Positions 12,424 through 21,380 of a stretch of 64,000 nt of DNA are shown in pieces; within the stretch, counting starts at the first letter, position 1; each line of letters begins with the position of its first letter. This stretch comes from Actinomucor elegans. Its lineage: Eukaryota; Mucoromycota; Mucoromycetes; Mucorales; Mucoraceae. Both the position numbers and the translations under genes were made by a program. The DNA lies in contig JAMSLZ010000016.1 in NCBI GenBank assembly GCA_026027325.1, positions 1 through 64,000 of the forward strand, given 5' to 3'. The notes under the pieces were generated by a model. It worked only from the letters and a program-made list of their open reading frames with translations, did no database searches and was not told the origin of the DNA.

Positions 12424-12639
12424 TGTAGTGGACATAACTACTTTACATAGAATAGTAATAGAAGTGGCCTGAATAGTTAACTTGTGTAATCGTGACTAGT
12501 TATATTTACTATATGTAACCACCACCCAGCCTATTAATAACAGAAGGCGGGCAGTGGTAGAATAAATCTCTCTCTTGTTTTCTGTCTCGTTAATTAAACA
12601 CGTACCTAACTAATTACGAACATCTCAGGAAACATCTCA
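12424..12639 (+). repeat. Solo LTR with GTCTT target duplication
   Basis: 216 bp from TGTAGTGGACATAAC to AACATCTCA, flanked by GTCTT (12419-12423 and 12640-12644), inside the plus-strand LINE copy. A truncated sibling starts at 12942. Confidence 0.85.
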
Positions 12640-12941
12640 GTCTTGTTCGATGGCGGTTAGGCCGTTTCGCTAACCGTGATGAATTGTGTCCTTGTTTCAC
12701 TGGTTGCCGGCTCTCTCGAGATCACTTTGTGTTCAATTGCCGTGGCATTGATCCTCGCCTTCTGTGCCAATTACCTGCTGCTCCGCCAGATGTCAATCGC
12801 ATTGATCATGCCCTGAACTTGTTGCCCTTGAAAGCGTCCAATGGTCCACCGCCTTTCTGGTCTGCACTCCTTGAGGTTCTCTATGTGATTGACACGCTGT
12901 GTCATCCTCTTGCTGCTATCGCTCCAGATCCAGATCCTGGT

Positions 12942-13079
12942 TGTAGTGGACATAAAACTACTTTACATAGAATAGTAATAGAAGTGGCCTGAATAGTTAA
13001 CTTGTGTAATCGTGACTAGTTATATTTAGTATATGTAACCACCACCCAGCCTATTAATAACAGAAGGCGGGCAGTGGTA
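12942..13079 (+). repeat. Truncated LTR at an inversion junction
   Basis: The first about 138 bp match the LTR at 12424-12639, then the match stops at GGGCAGTGGTA. The left flank is the C-terminal part of the plus-strand LINE ORF2. The right flank is the endonuclease part of a minus-strand LINE. The LTR therefore sits exactly where LINE orientation flips. Confidence 0.75.
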
Positions 13080-13746
13080 CAGAAAGAGAAGGAGATACCA
13101 TACCAGAACCTCCAATGTTGGTCAAGAACAAATCAATGATACTGCTCGCCACAGCACCATTTCTAAAGGTACAGTATGTATCAATACCATACGCCAAGGA
13201 AGCATTCAACACTGACAGATTGCGTTCTTCAATCCAAGGAAGTAGAGCTAGACCACGAGGATTTGTTGCAGAATCACCAGTAACATCACCAAGGCGTGCA
13301 TTGAAATCACCGCAGATAATACTATCAGAGTGCAGAAGCAGTGAGTTGAGAGAAGAGAGCACCAGGTCACGAGAGAGACTGGGTGGAAAGTAGACACAAT
13401 GCACATTGACTTTGTCAACCTTGATCGACAGAGTATATGCATTGTAAGACGGAAGTTGAGAGACAGTAAAAGGACAGTGAGGAGAAATGAGAGCAGTGAC
13501 ACCACCTGAGCCACGTCCATTGGCATTAGTGACAATTTGACCGTACAGATGATATTGAGACCAATCGGTAGGGATCAACCCAGAGGTAAGCCAAGTTTCA
13601 GTAATCAGGAGGATATCACAAGAGAGAGCATGAGAAAGTACATCATGGATGGTAGTGACCCGAAGGCCATTGGCATTCCACAATGCAAGAGAAAAGGAGC
13701 GGACGGGGGTATCAGAAGGAGTGAAAGGAGGGACTGAAGATGTCAT
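13080..13746 (-). pseudogene. LINE ORF2 N-terminal fragment (APE-type endonuclease)
   Basis: The first about 220 residues of ORF2. It shows ALWNANGLR, LLITETWL and CGDFNARLGDVTGDS of the apurinic-like endonuclease and ends in SLSV at the truncated LTR. The start ATG overlaps the ORF1 stop as TAATG, as in the other array copies. The frame is open, but the RT is lost. Confidence 0.85.
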
Positions 13747-14305
13747 TATTGTGACATTTCAGTATCGCTATCACCTGTAACGTCTTCACCAGATGGCAAA
13801 GCACCAGAACTACGGAATGCAAAAGCAGCCTTCTTGGGATCCTTTTCGGCAAGACGAGAGCGAGCTTCCTTAATGGCTTTGTTGTAAACGCTCATGATTA
13901 TATCAGTAAAGAAGAGGTTGTATAGGCTTTGGTAGCCATATGCCCACCTTTATGAATAGCTTGAAGATGTAACTCATTATTACCCGAATCCAGAATATGA
14001 ACAACTGTGTAATTATTACGCTTTATTATAAAACAAGAAATAGCAGTAAAAGACAAATTCCTAATCGAGTGTTATGCCGAGATATAAATGCTTACCTTTA
14101 TTTACAGTCCGATATGGTACCGCAGTATGTCGGCCATCATCATCATCTTGGAATATCAGCAAGTCACTATGAGCTGCGCAGTCAACAAGCTACTAGCTTA
14201 CGTATACCCATAATATCATTAGTCAACCGCAGCAAGCTGAAAAGTATAAAAGGACGAGCTCTTAGCTGATTAGAAAAAGATCATTCGAAATTTAATTTTG
14301 AAATA

Positions 14306-15952
14306 CAGTGGGTGGAAAAATGGTTCGGGTGTTTTCCAAAATTTTATATAATCTGGAATAAAACAAGAACTATTAATCTGATCAATGTAAAACTAACTTT
14401 GTTAGAAAGCTGAAGCCAATATCAATTATATGCCGGAATATGATATCCCTATATTAGCGGAGGTTTATTTAAATTGAGATTAAAAAAATAGTATACACCC
14501 GAACCATTTTTCAGGGTCGATGCTAATCATAGCTAGTACTTCGTATATCCACCTTTTGCTTTAATAACTGCTTCGATTCTTTTTGGCATACTATCAATAT
14601 ACTTTTGGCAATCCTCTTTTGTAAAAGTATCCCATTCTTTTTCAACTCTTTCCCACAAATCATGGACTCCTTTGGCCCTATCCGGATAAGCGCTAAGTTT
14701 GAGCTTTAGGTGATGCCAAACATGCTCGATTGGATTTAAATCAGGGCTTTGGGGTGGCCAACTATATGTCCAATCAATGTTAAAACCATTGTCCTTGAAC
14801 CATTGCTTTGTAGCCTTGGCAGTATGCTTTGGGTCCTTGTCTTGTTGGAAGTAGACTTCTTTGGGGTCATATCCATACCACTCCATGGTGTCCTTTAAAG
14901 TTGTCTCTAGGATATGGATGTAGTCCTCCTTCTTCATAGTACCATCAAATATTTGGCAGGCATATCCAGGACCATCGTAAGTGATGCAACCCCACATCAT
15001 TAAGCTTCCACCACCATGCTTAACAGTAAGATCCAAATGATGGAACTAGAGCTTATCATCAGGTCTTCTCCAGAAATACTTGCAGCCGTCGGAGCCCCAA
15101 ACATTGATCTTGGTCTCGTCGGAGAAAATCATTCGCCTCCAGTCATCGCTAGTCCAACTTCTATGGGCTTTGGCCCAGTTTAACCTTTGAACCATGTGCT
15201 TTTTGCTAAGGAAAGGTTTTTTTTTTTTATCTCGGCTTGAAAATCCATCGATCTGAGCAACTTCAAGCATCCAGAGTAGCTTATTTTCATTCCTAGATCA
15301 TCAAGGTGCCTTTCTACATCCTTGGCAGTTTTAAAAGTTCCAAGTATAAGCTTCCTGCGAATGTAATTGCGACTTGTAGCATTTACAATGGCATGGCGAC
15401 CAGATGGCAATGGCTTCATTTCTGGAAACCACTTGCGTTTATAACTATTGATCGTAGTTTTTTTGACTCCAGGGATACGCTTCATGATTTGGGAGTAAGA
15501 ATAGCCAGATTCCAACAAGTTTTTGATGTTGTTTTGAGTATCTTTGGGAATGCAGCGTGTCATAGTTGAAAAGTGAAAAAATTGAAAATTGGTGAGCTTA
15601 TCTCTCAGCAAAAACGCTTCTTTTTATACTTTTTTTAAATTTGAGACGCAACATAGTGATTATTAATCACAAATATTAATTAGTAATCCATTGGGGCCTT
15701 TTTATCCTGAGATTTCTAGAAGTTTCGATTTCTAAGCTTGACCCTGAAAAATGGTTCGGGTGTACCTTATATTTTTACTCTCTGATATATACGAACTCAG
15801 TTATCCAATCAGTGCAAAATTAAGAAAATGCATTAATAATAGTTTGTGCTTTCTAATAAAGCTAGTTTGGCGTTGATAGGATTCGTAGTTCCCTGTATAT
15901 TCCTTTTTTTGTAAAATTTTGGAAAACACCCGAACCATTTTTCCACCCACTG
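14306..15952 (-). mobile_element. Tc1/mariner-type element with 41-bp TIRs and extra inner inverted sites
   Basis: 1647 bp flanked by TA (14304-14305 and 15953-15954). The 41-bp perfect TIRs start CAGTGGGTGGAAAAATGG. A second inverted pair of 25 bp lies at 14494-14518 and 15740-15764. It carries the same GAAAAATGGTTCGGGTG core as the outer TIR but in the opposite orientation, giving two facing core sites at each end. It is inserted in a solo LTR, so it is younger than that LTR. Confidence 0.92.
14533..15563 (-). pseudogene. Tc1/mariner-type transposase, DD37E spacing, frameshifted and with a stop
   Basis: It begins MTRCIPKDTQNNIKNLLESG (ATG at 15563), followed by a helix-turn-helix region. 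The catalytic residues are in MIFSDETKINVWG, VYFQQDKDPKHTAK and SPDLNPIEHVWHHLK. Counting from the second Asp to the Glu gives 37 intervening residues, so this is a DD37E-type and not the classical DD34E. A run of 12 A (minus strand, about 15217-15228) shifts the frame. An in-frame TAG (15046-15048) follows DDKL, where a Gln is likely. It is probably dead unless the run is a read error. Confidence 0.88.
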
Positions 15953-16093
15953 TAAAAGACTTACCACAGTTTTGATATTATTCTTCTGTTCTTCTATTAT
16001 AATCCTCTTTCTATCCACGTACACAACAGGCTTGATCAAGATCACCATCATCAATCCATCCAAGTTCCACAAAGGAGCGACCAACAGAAGGGA

Positions 16094-16395
16094 CTGCGGT
16101 AAAATTAAAATATAAAAGCAGGTAGTAAGTCGATTATAACTTGGTTATAGTTTATTCAACTTAAATGTGATTAATTATTTCTAACTAGTTTTTCTAGCTT
16201 GTATTTATACTCGTTGAATTGTGACTGAAGGTTATTTACTTGTGTTCATATAAAAAGTATAAGAAGGACGTATCTCTGTTTAAGGACTGTATCGCTGTAT
16301 AAGGTAATCAATGATGCTTTAGTATGTATGTGCTACAGCTAGGGCGCACAGGCCTCTAGTCTGTCTGTACTTCAATTATGTGGCTATTTCACCAC
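16094..16395. mobile_element. 302-bp non-coding insertion with AGGGA target duplication
   Basis: Flanked by AGGGA (16089-16093 and 16396-16400) inside LINE ORF1. Removing it with one AGGGA restores the codons for SFVRP-like and SVGRSF. The ends are weakly inverted (TGCGGTAAAAT against GTGGTGAAATA). No coding capacity. It could be a MITE or a short LTR derivative. Confidence 0.6.
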
Positions 16396-16447
16396 AGGGA
16401 CCATCACTGGTCGAATGAACGCCAGAGTGCTGATACAGCGAGAGTGA

Positions 16448-16737
16448 CGATCAATTATTATAAGAAAGTTAAAACCATTATTATTAAAGTTAAAATTCAA
16501 ATATAATATTTTAAATTAGTTAATATAATTCTATTTATTTTTAACAATTATGATATTTTATATATATTATCCCAAAAACATTTTGATGGTAATATTAGAT
16601 TTTGATAAACATATTTTGATTTAGAATATGATTAAAGAACGCAATACTGACAATCATATAATGTTTTATACATTTTTGAAATTATTTGTAGCAGTCTTAT
16701 TTTTTTAAGTATTTATTCAATATAATAATCAATCCTC
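16448..16737 (+). repeat. Left direct repeat of element C
   Basis: 290 bp, the same orientation and essentially the same sequence as 18939-19228. It starts CGATCAATTATT and ends AATCAATCCTC. Confidence 0.85.
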
Positions 16738-16766
16738 ATATTAAATAACTTTTAATGCTTTTATTT

Positions 16767-18275
16767 TTATAAATCCTCTATACTATACCAATAGTTTTTA
16801 ATGCACTCTATGTCTTGGAAATCCTTTTCTTTTACCCACGAATTATGGGTTTCATCAAAATTTTTCCATTTTACCAAATATGTATTTTTTTTCTTAACAA
16901 TTTTATGGCTTAAAATATAATCAATTTCATAAATATTAGATTCATCTTCCATGTATACATCATTATCTATTATATCAACATCATCATTGCTATTAACATT
17001 ATTATTATCTGTATTTTTTATTTCTATACTATCAGTATTATCATTTATACTCATGTTTTGTATTATATTTATAAGGTAACTTTCCTGGAATTTAAACTGT
17101 TCTGTTATATAATGTTGCTTATATTCATCTGCAAATAAATGTTTATTTATTGCATTTTCATCATTATTATCATTTACATTCATATAATCAAAATTTTCTT
17201 CAATCCAATATTTAAACATATAATTTCTATCTTCTTTTACATCATAGATTTCACATGCTTTCTTTATATTATATAATACTGAACATAATTTAAATTGAAT
17301 ATAATAAATACTATTTTCTGTTATCCTTACTGCTTTTTCTTTATTAAATCTATGAAATAAAGTGGTGTATTTTAAAAAAAATGTTTCAATATCTGACCTC
17401 ATACTACCAATTTGTTTATTAAAATTTATCTGTTCAGGTGATAATACTTCATTTTTAGGTTTTCTGTTTGGATAACAAAAATTGTTCAGAGATAAACATC
17501 CACCATTAAGATTATTCTTCTCTATAACTTTATTAACATGTAATGTATACCCACCATCAATTAACATACAATCTGTTTGATGTAAACATTTATTTAAATT
17601 AATTTCCTCAAACATTTTACCATCTGTATAATCGCTACATGGTTTTGGTTGCGATATATAAATAATAATGTCATTAATGTCACAAATAAATTGTGTTCTT
17701 AAACCAGAATTTTTAAATTTATAAGAATATAACCTATTTTTATCAAAATGAATGTCTTGATAGACTATTCTTGAATCATATCCATCCATATAACAGGTAA
17801 TATGTTTTAGTAATTTAGGATTTTTTAATTTGGCATAAATTAATCGTAAAGTGTTATTTGAAAAATAATCATTAAGAAGTAAATTGTTTACCCATTCATT
17901 TAGCTCTTTTCTATAATCAACATAAAAAGTTTTATACATATCATGATATGTAGTATATTTAACATAAGAAGACATAGCATTTATAGATTTACCTATTAAT
18001 AGTTGATATAATAATAATAACCCTTTCTCTATATTTTTAAATGGACCTGGTATATTTAATTTGTAGAAGAAATCAGTTAAAAATATAAATATAGGAATAG
18101 CACCTAACTTTTGATAAAGCTCATTTTTAAGATCATTAATAAAGTTTATTTCTTTTAATTCTGTTCTATGATATCGTTTATAATCTATATAAGGATAAGT
18201 ATTATTTAAAAATTTCCATTTCAAACTAATAAGTTTTTGTATTTCTATTTTCTTTAATATTTCTAATTGCTCCAT
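16767..18275 (-). CDS. DDE transposase fused to a C-terminal chromodomain (element C)
   Basis: 502 residues, ATG at 18275. The catalytic core has a Harbinger/IS5-like signature: Asp in CYMDGYDSR, Asp in MLIDGGYTL, Glu in GSMRSDIETFF. The C-terminal about 55 residues (IYEIDYILSHK...YLVKWKNFDETHNSWVKEKDF) form a chromodomain, which binds methylated histone tails and in chromoviruses steers integration. The linker is Asn/Asp-rich. It is homologous over its whole length to the proteins at 43993-45402 and 47770-49206. The frame is intact. Family placement is by motif; a formal profile search was not possible. Confidence 0.82.
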   Translation of the reverse strand: MEQLEILKKIEIQKLISLKWKFLNNTYPYIDYKRYHRTELKEINFINDLKNELYQKLGAIPIFIFLTDFFYKLNIPGPFKNIEKGLLLLYQLLIGKSINAMSSYVKYTTYHDMYKTFYVDYRKELNEWVNNLLLNDYFSNNTLRLIYAKLKNPKLLKHITCYMDGYDSRIVYQDIHFDKNRLYSYKFKNSGLRTQFICDINDIIIYISQPKPCSDYTDGKMFEEINLNKCLHQTDCMLIDGGYTLHVNKVIEKNNLNGGCLSLNNFCYPNRKPKNEVLSPEQINFNKQIGSMRSDIETFFLKYTTLFHRFNKEKAVRITENSIYYIQFKLCSVLYNIKKACEIYDVKEDRNYMFKYWIEENFDYMNVNDNNDENAINKHLFADEYKQHYITEQFKFQESYLINIIQNMSINDNTDSIEIKNTDNNNVNSNDDVDIIDNDVYMEDESNIYEIDYILSHKIVKKKNTYLVKWKNFDETHNSWVKEKDFQDIECIKNYWYSIEDL

Positions 18276-18938
18276 TTTATATTATATTCAAATTCAATTT
18301 TTTTATTGATTATATTTTAAACTGTAATATTATATCATGATAAAAATATCGATTTTAACATTTTGCTGACTAAGCAAAATATAAAATCTTAATTATTTTA
18401 ATAAAATAGAAAATATAAAAATCTTATAGTTTATGTAACAATAAAAAATATACCACAAAATATTTTGTGGTATTTTATATTGTGTACCACAAACATTGAT
18501 TGTTTTAAAGAAAATAATAAATATACCACATTTAAAATGTTCCACATTTTTGAAATTTGTGGTATTTTTTATTTTCATGACAAACAATCGACTTTTCCAG
18601 TCGAATTTTTAATTTTCATTGAAATGACAAATAATTTATCCATACCACACAAAATTTTTGATAATCAACATTTTAAACATTAATAAATTTATTAATTTTT
18701 TACATTTATAGATTTAGATGCCTAAATATCTAAATTAACAAATAAATTATAATTATGTTTTCTTTAAATATATAAAATATCTTTCATAAAAATTTTTATC
18801 ACATTTAAATATTCCACATCTTATATTTTGTAAAAATCATTATAGTTTGTGTACTAATGAATTGATTACTAATACAAATTCATTTGTGTAACAAAAGCAA
18901 GAATTGTTTTTGAAGAATAAAAATAAATTAGCACCAGA
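18276..18938. other. Non-coding part of element C with repeated TACCACA motifs and a 22-bp palindrome
   Basis: No gene seen. A perfect 22-bp palindrome built from TACCACAAAAT and its complement lies at 18451-18472. At least four more TACCACA/TGTGGTA motifs follow up to about 18650. The cluster lies upstream of the transposase start, so it could be a transposase-binding or origin-like region, or a promoter element. Confidence 0.5.
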
Positions 18939-19228
18939 CGATCAATTATTATAAGAAAGTTAAAACCATTATTATTAAAGTTAAAATTCAAATATAATAT
19001 TTTAAATTAGTTAATATAATTCTATTTATTTTTAACAATTATGATATTTTATATATATTATCCCAAAAACATTTTGATGGTAATATTAGATTTTGATAAA
19101 CATATTTTGATTTAGAATATGATTAAAGAACGCAATACTGACAATCATATAATGTTTTATACATTTTTGAAATTATTTGTAGCAGTCTTATTTTTTTAAG
19201 TATTTATTCAATATAATAATCAATCCTC
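18939..19228 (+). repeat. Right direct repeat of element C
   Basis: 290 bp, direct copy of 16448-16737. The right border joins AGTGA and LINE ORF1. Confidence 0.85.
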
Positions 19229-20468
19229 AGTGAACGAGGTTAGCCATCTCGTTTTCACGAGCATTGGCTGAGAGAGAAGCATACTTGGGGTCAGCAAGAT
19301 GGGCTGGGTTTAAAGGATCAAAATCCTTAATGAACTCAGCTTCAGCCGTAGTCATAAGCTCGGTAAACTTTTCAACATACTGCGTATGTATCAGGACACC
19401 AAGGACACCAGTAGCAGGGAAACAGACATCTAACACACGACCAGTGTCAACACCAGCGCGACGTAACCGAGAGCGGACTTCAGTACGGTCAAGTTTGCGA
19501 GATCGACCAAGATAAACATAGGTAAAACCCTGAGGACCCTGGGCCTCAAGGGTTTTGAAGGCGCGAGCAGCGGCTATACGTTTCTTTAGGGAAACGGCAG
19601 CAGGGCGAGAGGGGCGGCTGTCCTTTTTTACAGCGGCTGCAGCAATGGCAGCGAAAGACCGGGCACCATTTTTTTCCTGGGCGGGAGAAGCGACATCCTG
19701 CGGTGGACTACGAGCGGTGGCAGCAGAGAGTTGTGCTCGAAGTTGGTTATTTTCATTAACCAGAGCCTGGTTTTCGGTTTTGAGTCCAAGAATCTCATTT
19801 TTCAAGGTCTGGAGCTCTTCAAATAATGTTTGATGTTGTTGCACTTGCTGAACAAGTGAAAACACCATTTGCTGTAGCTGCTGGAACTGCATTGGCTGCT
19901 GCATTTGGTCCATTGAGCCAGATGGCTCAGATGCATGTTGAACATTGGACATTTCGAAATGTAGAAAAATTCAAGATGTCGAAAACTTGATGGAATGTTC
20001 TGAAAAAAAAACTGCAGATAGTACTTGGCGAGGCGAAGATGGATGTGCAATTTTTATAGATGGATGTATTGTAGTTGTTGAGATATTCGGCTTTGAAAAA
20101 GTGGATTTTTGAAAAAGTTTTCAAAAGCGAAAGAAGAGGGGGGGATGTAGCTCAGTTTAAAGATTATATTTTATTAATAAGTAGTTATATGGGCAAACTC
20201 TATAGAGCAACTAGCCTAACTATATGAAAAAGTGTTTAATATAAACATAGAAAAAAGTATAAAAAACCCTGAGAACCACAAGGGGGAAAAGGTTGAAGAC
20301 AAGAGCGAGAACCAGTAGACTATTGCAGCTCTGAGTGATCCAAAAGGCAAGCCAACAGCTGGGAACTTTGATAATCACTTACCACCGTGGCTGCGCAGTT
20401 GAAAGACAAACAGGCTGGTTCATCAATAGATCAGAGAGAAAGAGAGGCTCAATAAACCAAGGAGAGGT

Positions 20469-21034
20469 TTATATGGCAGGAGCAGCAGCAAACCAGGCAT
20501 CACCAGGATCTGGATCTGGAGCGATAGCAGCAAGAGGATGACACAGCGTGTCAATCACATAGAGAACCTCAAGGAGTGCAGACCAGAAAGGCGGTGGACC
20601 ATTGGACGCTTTCAAGGGCAACAAGTTCAGGGCATGATCAATGCGATTGACATCTGGCGGAGCAGCAGGTAATTGGCACAGAAGGCGAGGATCAATGCCA
20701 CGGCAATTGAACACAAAGTGATCTCGAGAGAGCCGGCAACCAGTGAAGCAAGGACACAATTCATCACGATTAGCGAAACGGCCTAACCGCCATCGAACAA
20801 GACGACTGCGAGCAGCGCGAGTCATAGGCAGGTACAGTATTGGATCAGGCTTTGAAGTAGAGGGCCGACAAGCACGCAAAAGAACCGATTTACCAGTGTG
20901 AGCAGCAGCAGCCATTTGCTTGTCAAAGAGATCTTGCCAGTAGCCAGAGAACCAAGACTTGAGACGAGAGGCTGTAGGTACAGGATTGGGCAATGCCATA
21001 TACATAGGATTGAGGTATAGGAGCTTGTTCAATC
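20469..21034 (-). pseudogene. LINE ORF2 C-terminal part (copy L0)
   Basis: From NKLLYLNPMYMALPNPVP to the stop at 20469. It includes the zinc-knuckle-like ELCPCFTGCRLSRDHFVFNC. It continues on the far side of the chromovirus at 30103, where the frame resumes with GYTRL after one copy of the CAATC duplication is removed. Confidence 0.88.
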
Positions 21035-21343
21035 TGTTATAGAATAGAGACTATTGTATGAATAATAACTTATTCATTATCAATCTCATCTTTACGGAAT
21101 CACTTATGAGTTGATATGTTTAAGATTCATGTCTCAGATGGATATATATCTAGAACATAGACCTATAACATAACATCTTCTTAAATCCTCTTCACCACAC
21201 TTAGATAGACGATTAGTATAAATAGGTTTAGTTTAGACATAGTTATAGGATCTTCATCTTTATATTCATCTTTGTTAATAAAGCACAGTCTCAAAAAGTA
21301 CTCTTTTTAGTCTTCTTTATTATTTCACTGTGCAAACACAACA
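21035..21343 (+). repeat. 5' LTR of the chromovirus
   Basis: 309 bp, TGTTATAGAATAG to TGCAAACACAACA. It contains a TATAAATAGG box (about 21220) and AATAAAG (about 21278). A related inverted solo copy lies at 9680-9987. Confidence 0.93.
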
Positions 21344-21380
21344 TTTTACTTTTTGAATTCAACGCTTTATTCTACTTACT

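Larger units (their letters stand above)
10633..12941 (+). pseudogene. Plus-strand LINE ORF2 copy shredded by three LTR insertions (copy P)
   Basis: The LINE parts are 10633-11243, 11750-11830, 12195-12423 and 12640-12941. They match the middle (GHWKKYWTADLEAAARERD, NRKAPGPDHLKAEMLKA), the region after the RT (DDCLISLLNSS), and the C terminus (PMYMALPNP; CPCFTGCRLSRDHFVFNC) of the ORF2 of the array LINEs. It is the subfamily shared with 20139-37397 and with the copy at the right edge. A +1 shift near 10800 and others near 10990 kill it. This is the only copy of the family in the opposite orientation. A segment of ORF2 including the RT core is missing across the first LTR. Confidence 0.85.
13880..16028 (+). 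repeat. Solo LTR (about 500 bp) with GGCTT duplication, split by a Tc1-type element
   Basis: It starts TGTTGTAAACGCTCATG and ends TACACAACA, with GGCTT on both sides (13875-13879 and 16029-16033). Without the Tc1-type insert it is about 500 bp, matching the LTR at 11244-11749 in length and at both ends. It sits in LINE ORF1. Confidence 0.85.
16448..19228 (-). mobile_element. Element C: AT-rich DNA transposon with 290-bp direct terminal repeats and a chromodomain-DDE transposase
   Basis: Identical-looking 290-bp direct repeats at 16448-16737 and 18939-19228 bound a single transposase gene. The target duplication is AGTGA (16443-16447 and 19229-19233); 4 bp is also compatible. Removing the element restores LINE ORF1 (NLVHSRC). 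Each repeat has weakly inverted ends (GATCAATTATTATA against GATTGATTATTATA). The whole element is far more AT-rich than the surrounding LINE. Confidence 0.85.
13746..19952 (-). pseudogene. LINE ORF1 (Gag-like RNA-binding protein), interrupted by three insertions
   Basis: The N-terminal part (19952-19227) starts MSNVQHASEPSG. It has a Gln-rich segment, then a leucine-heptad coiled coil (LQTLKNEILGLKTENQAL) and the conserved core GPQGFTYVYLGRSRKLDR. The C-terminal pieces are at 16396-16447, 16029-16093 and 13746-13879 (SVGRSFVELGW, RLAEKDPKKAAFAF, TEMSQ). Coiled coil plus a compact nucleic-acid-binding domain is the usual layout of L1-like ORF1 proteins, which coat the LINE RNA. It belongs to a different subfamily from the ORF1 at 60717-61661. 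Confidence 0.8.
13080..20138 (-). mobile_element. Innermost minus-strand LINE of the array (copy L1), heavily interrupted
   Basis: 5' end at 20138 (reading CTCTTCTTTCGC on the minus strand), ORF1 start at 19952, ORF2 start at 13746. It is truncated at 13080 by the inversion junction. Insertions, each with its own target duplication where stated: element C (16448-19228), a 302-bp unit (16094-16395), and an LTR (13880-16028) which itself contains a Tc1-type element (14306-15952). Removing them gives a continuous ORF1. Confidence 0.85.

Noticed and set aside
16448..19228. Element C as an LTR retrotransposon
   Set aside because: It has direct repeats but no RT, protease or TG...CA ends. The only gene is a DDE transposase without the integrase zinc domain.
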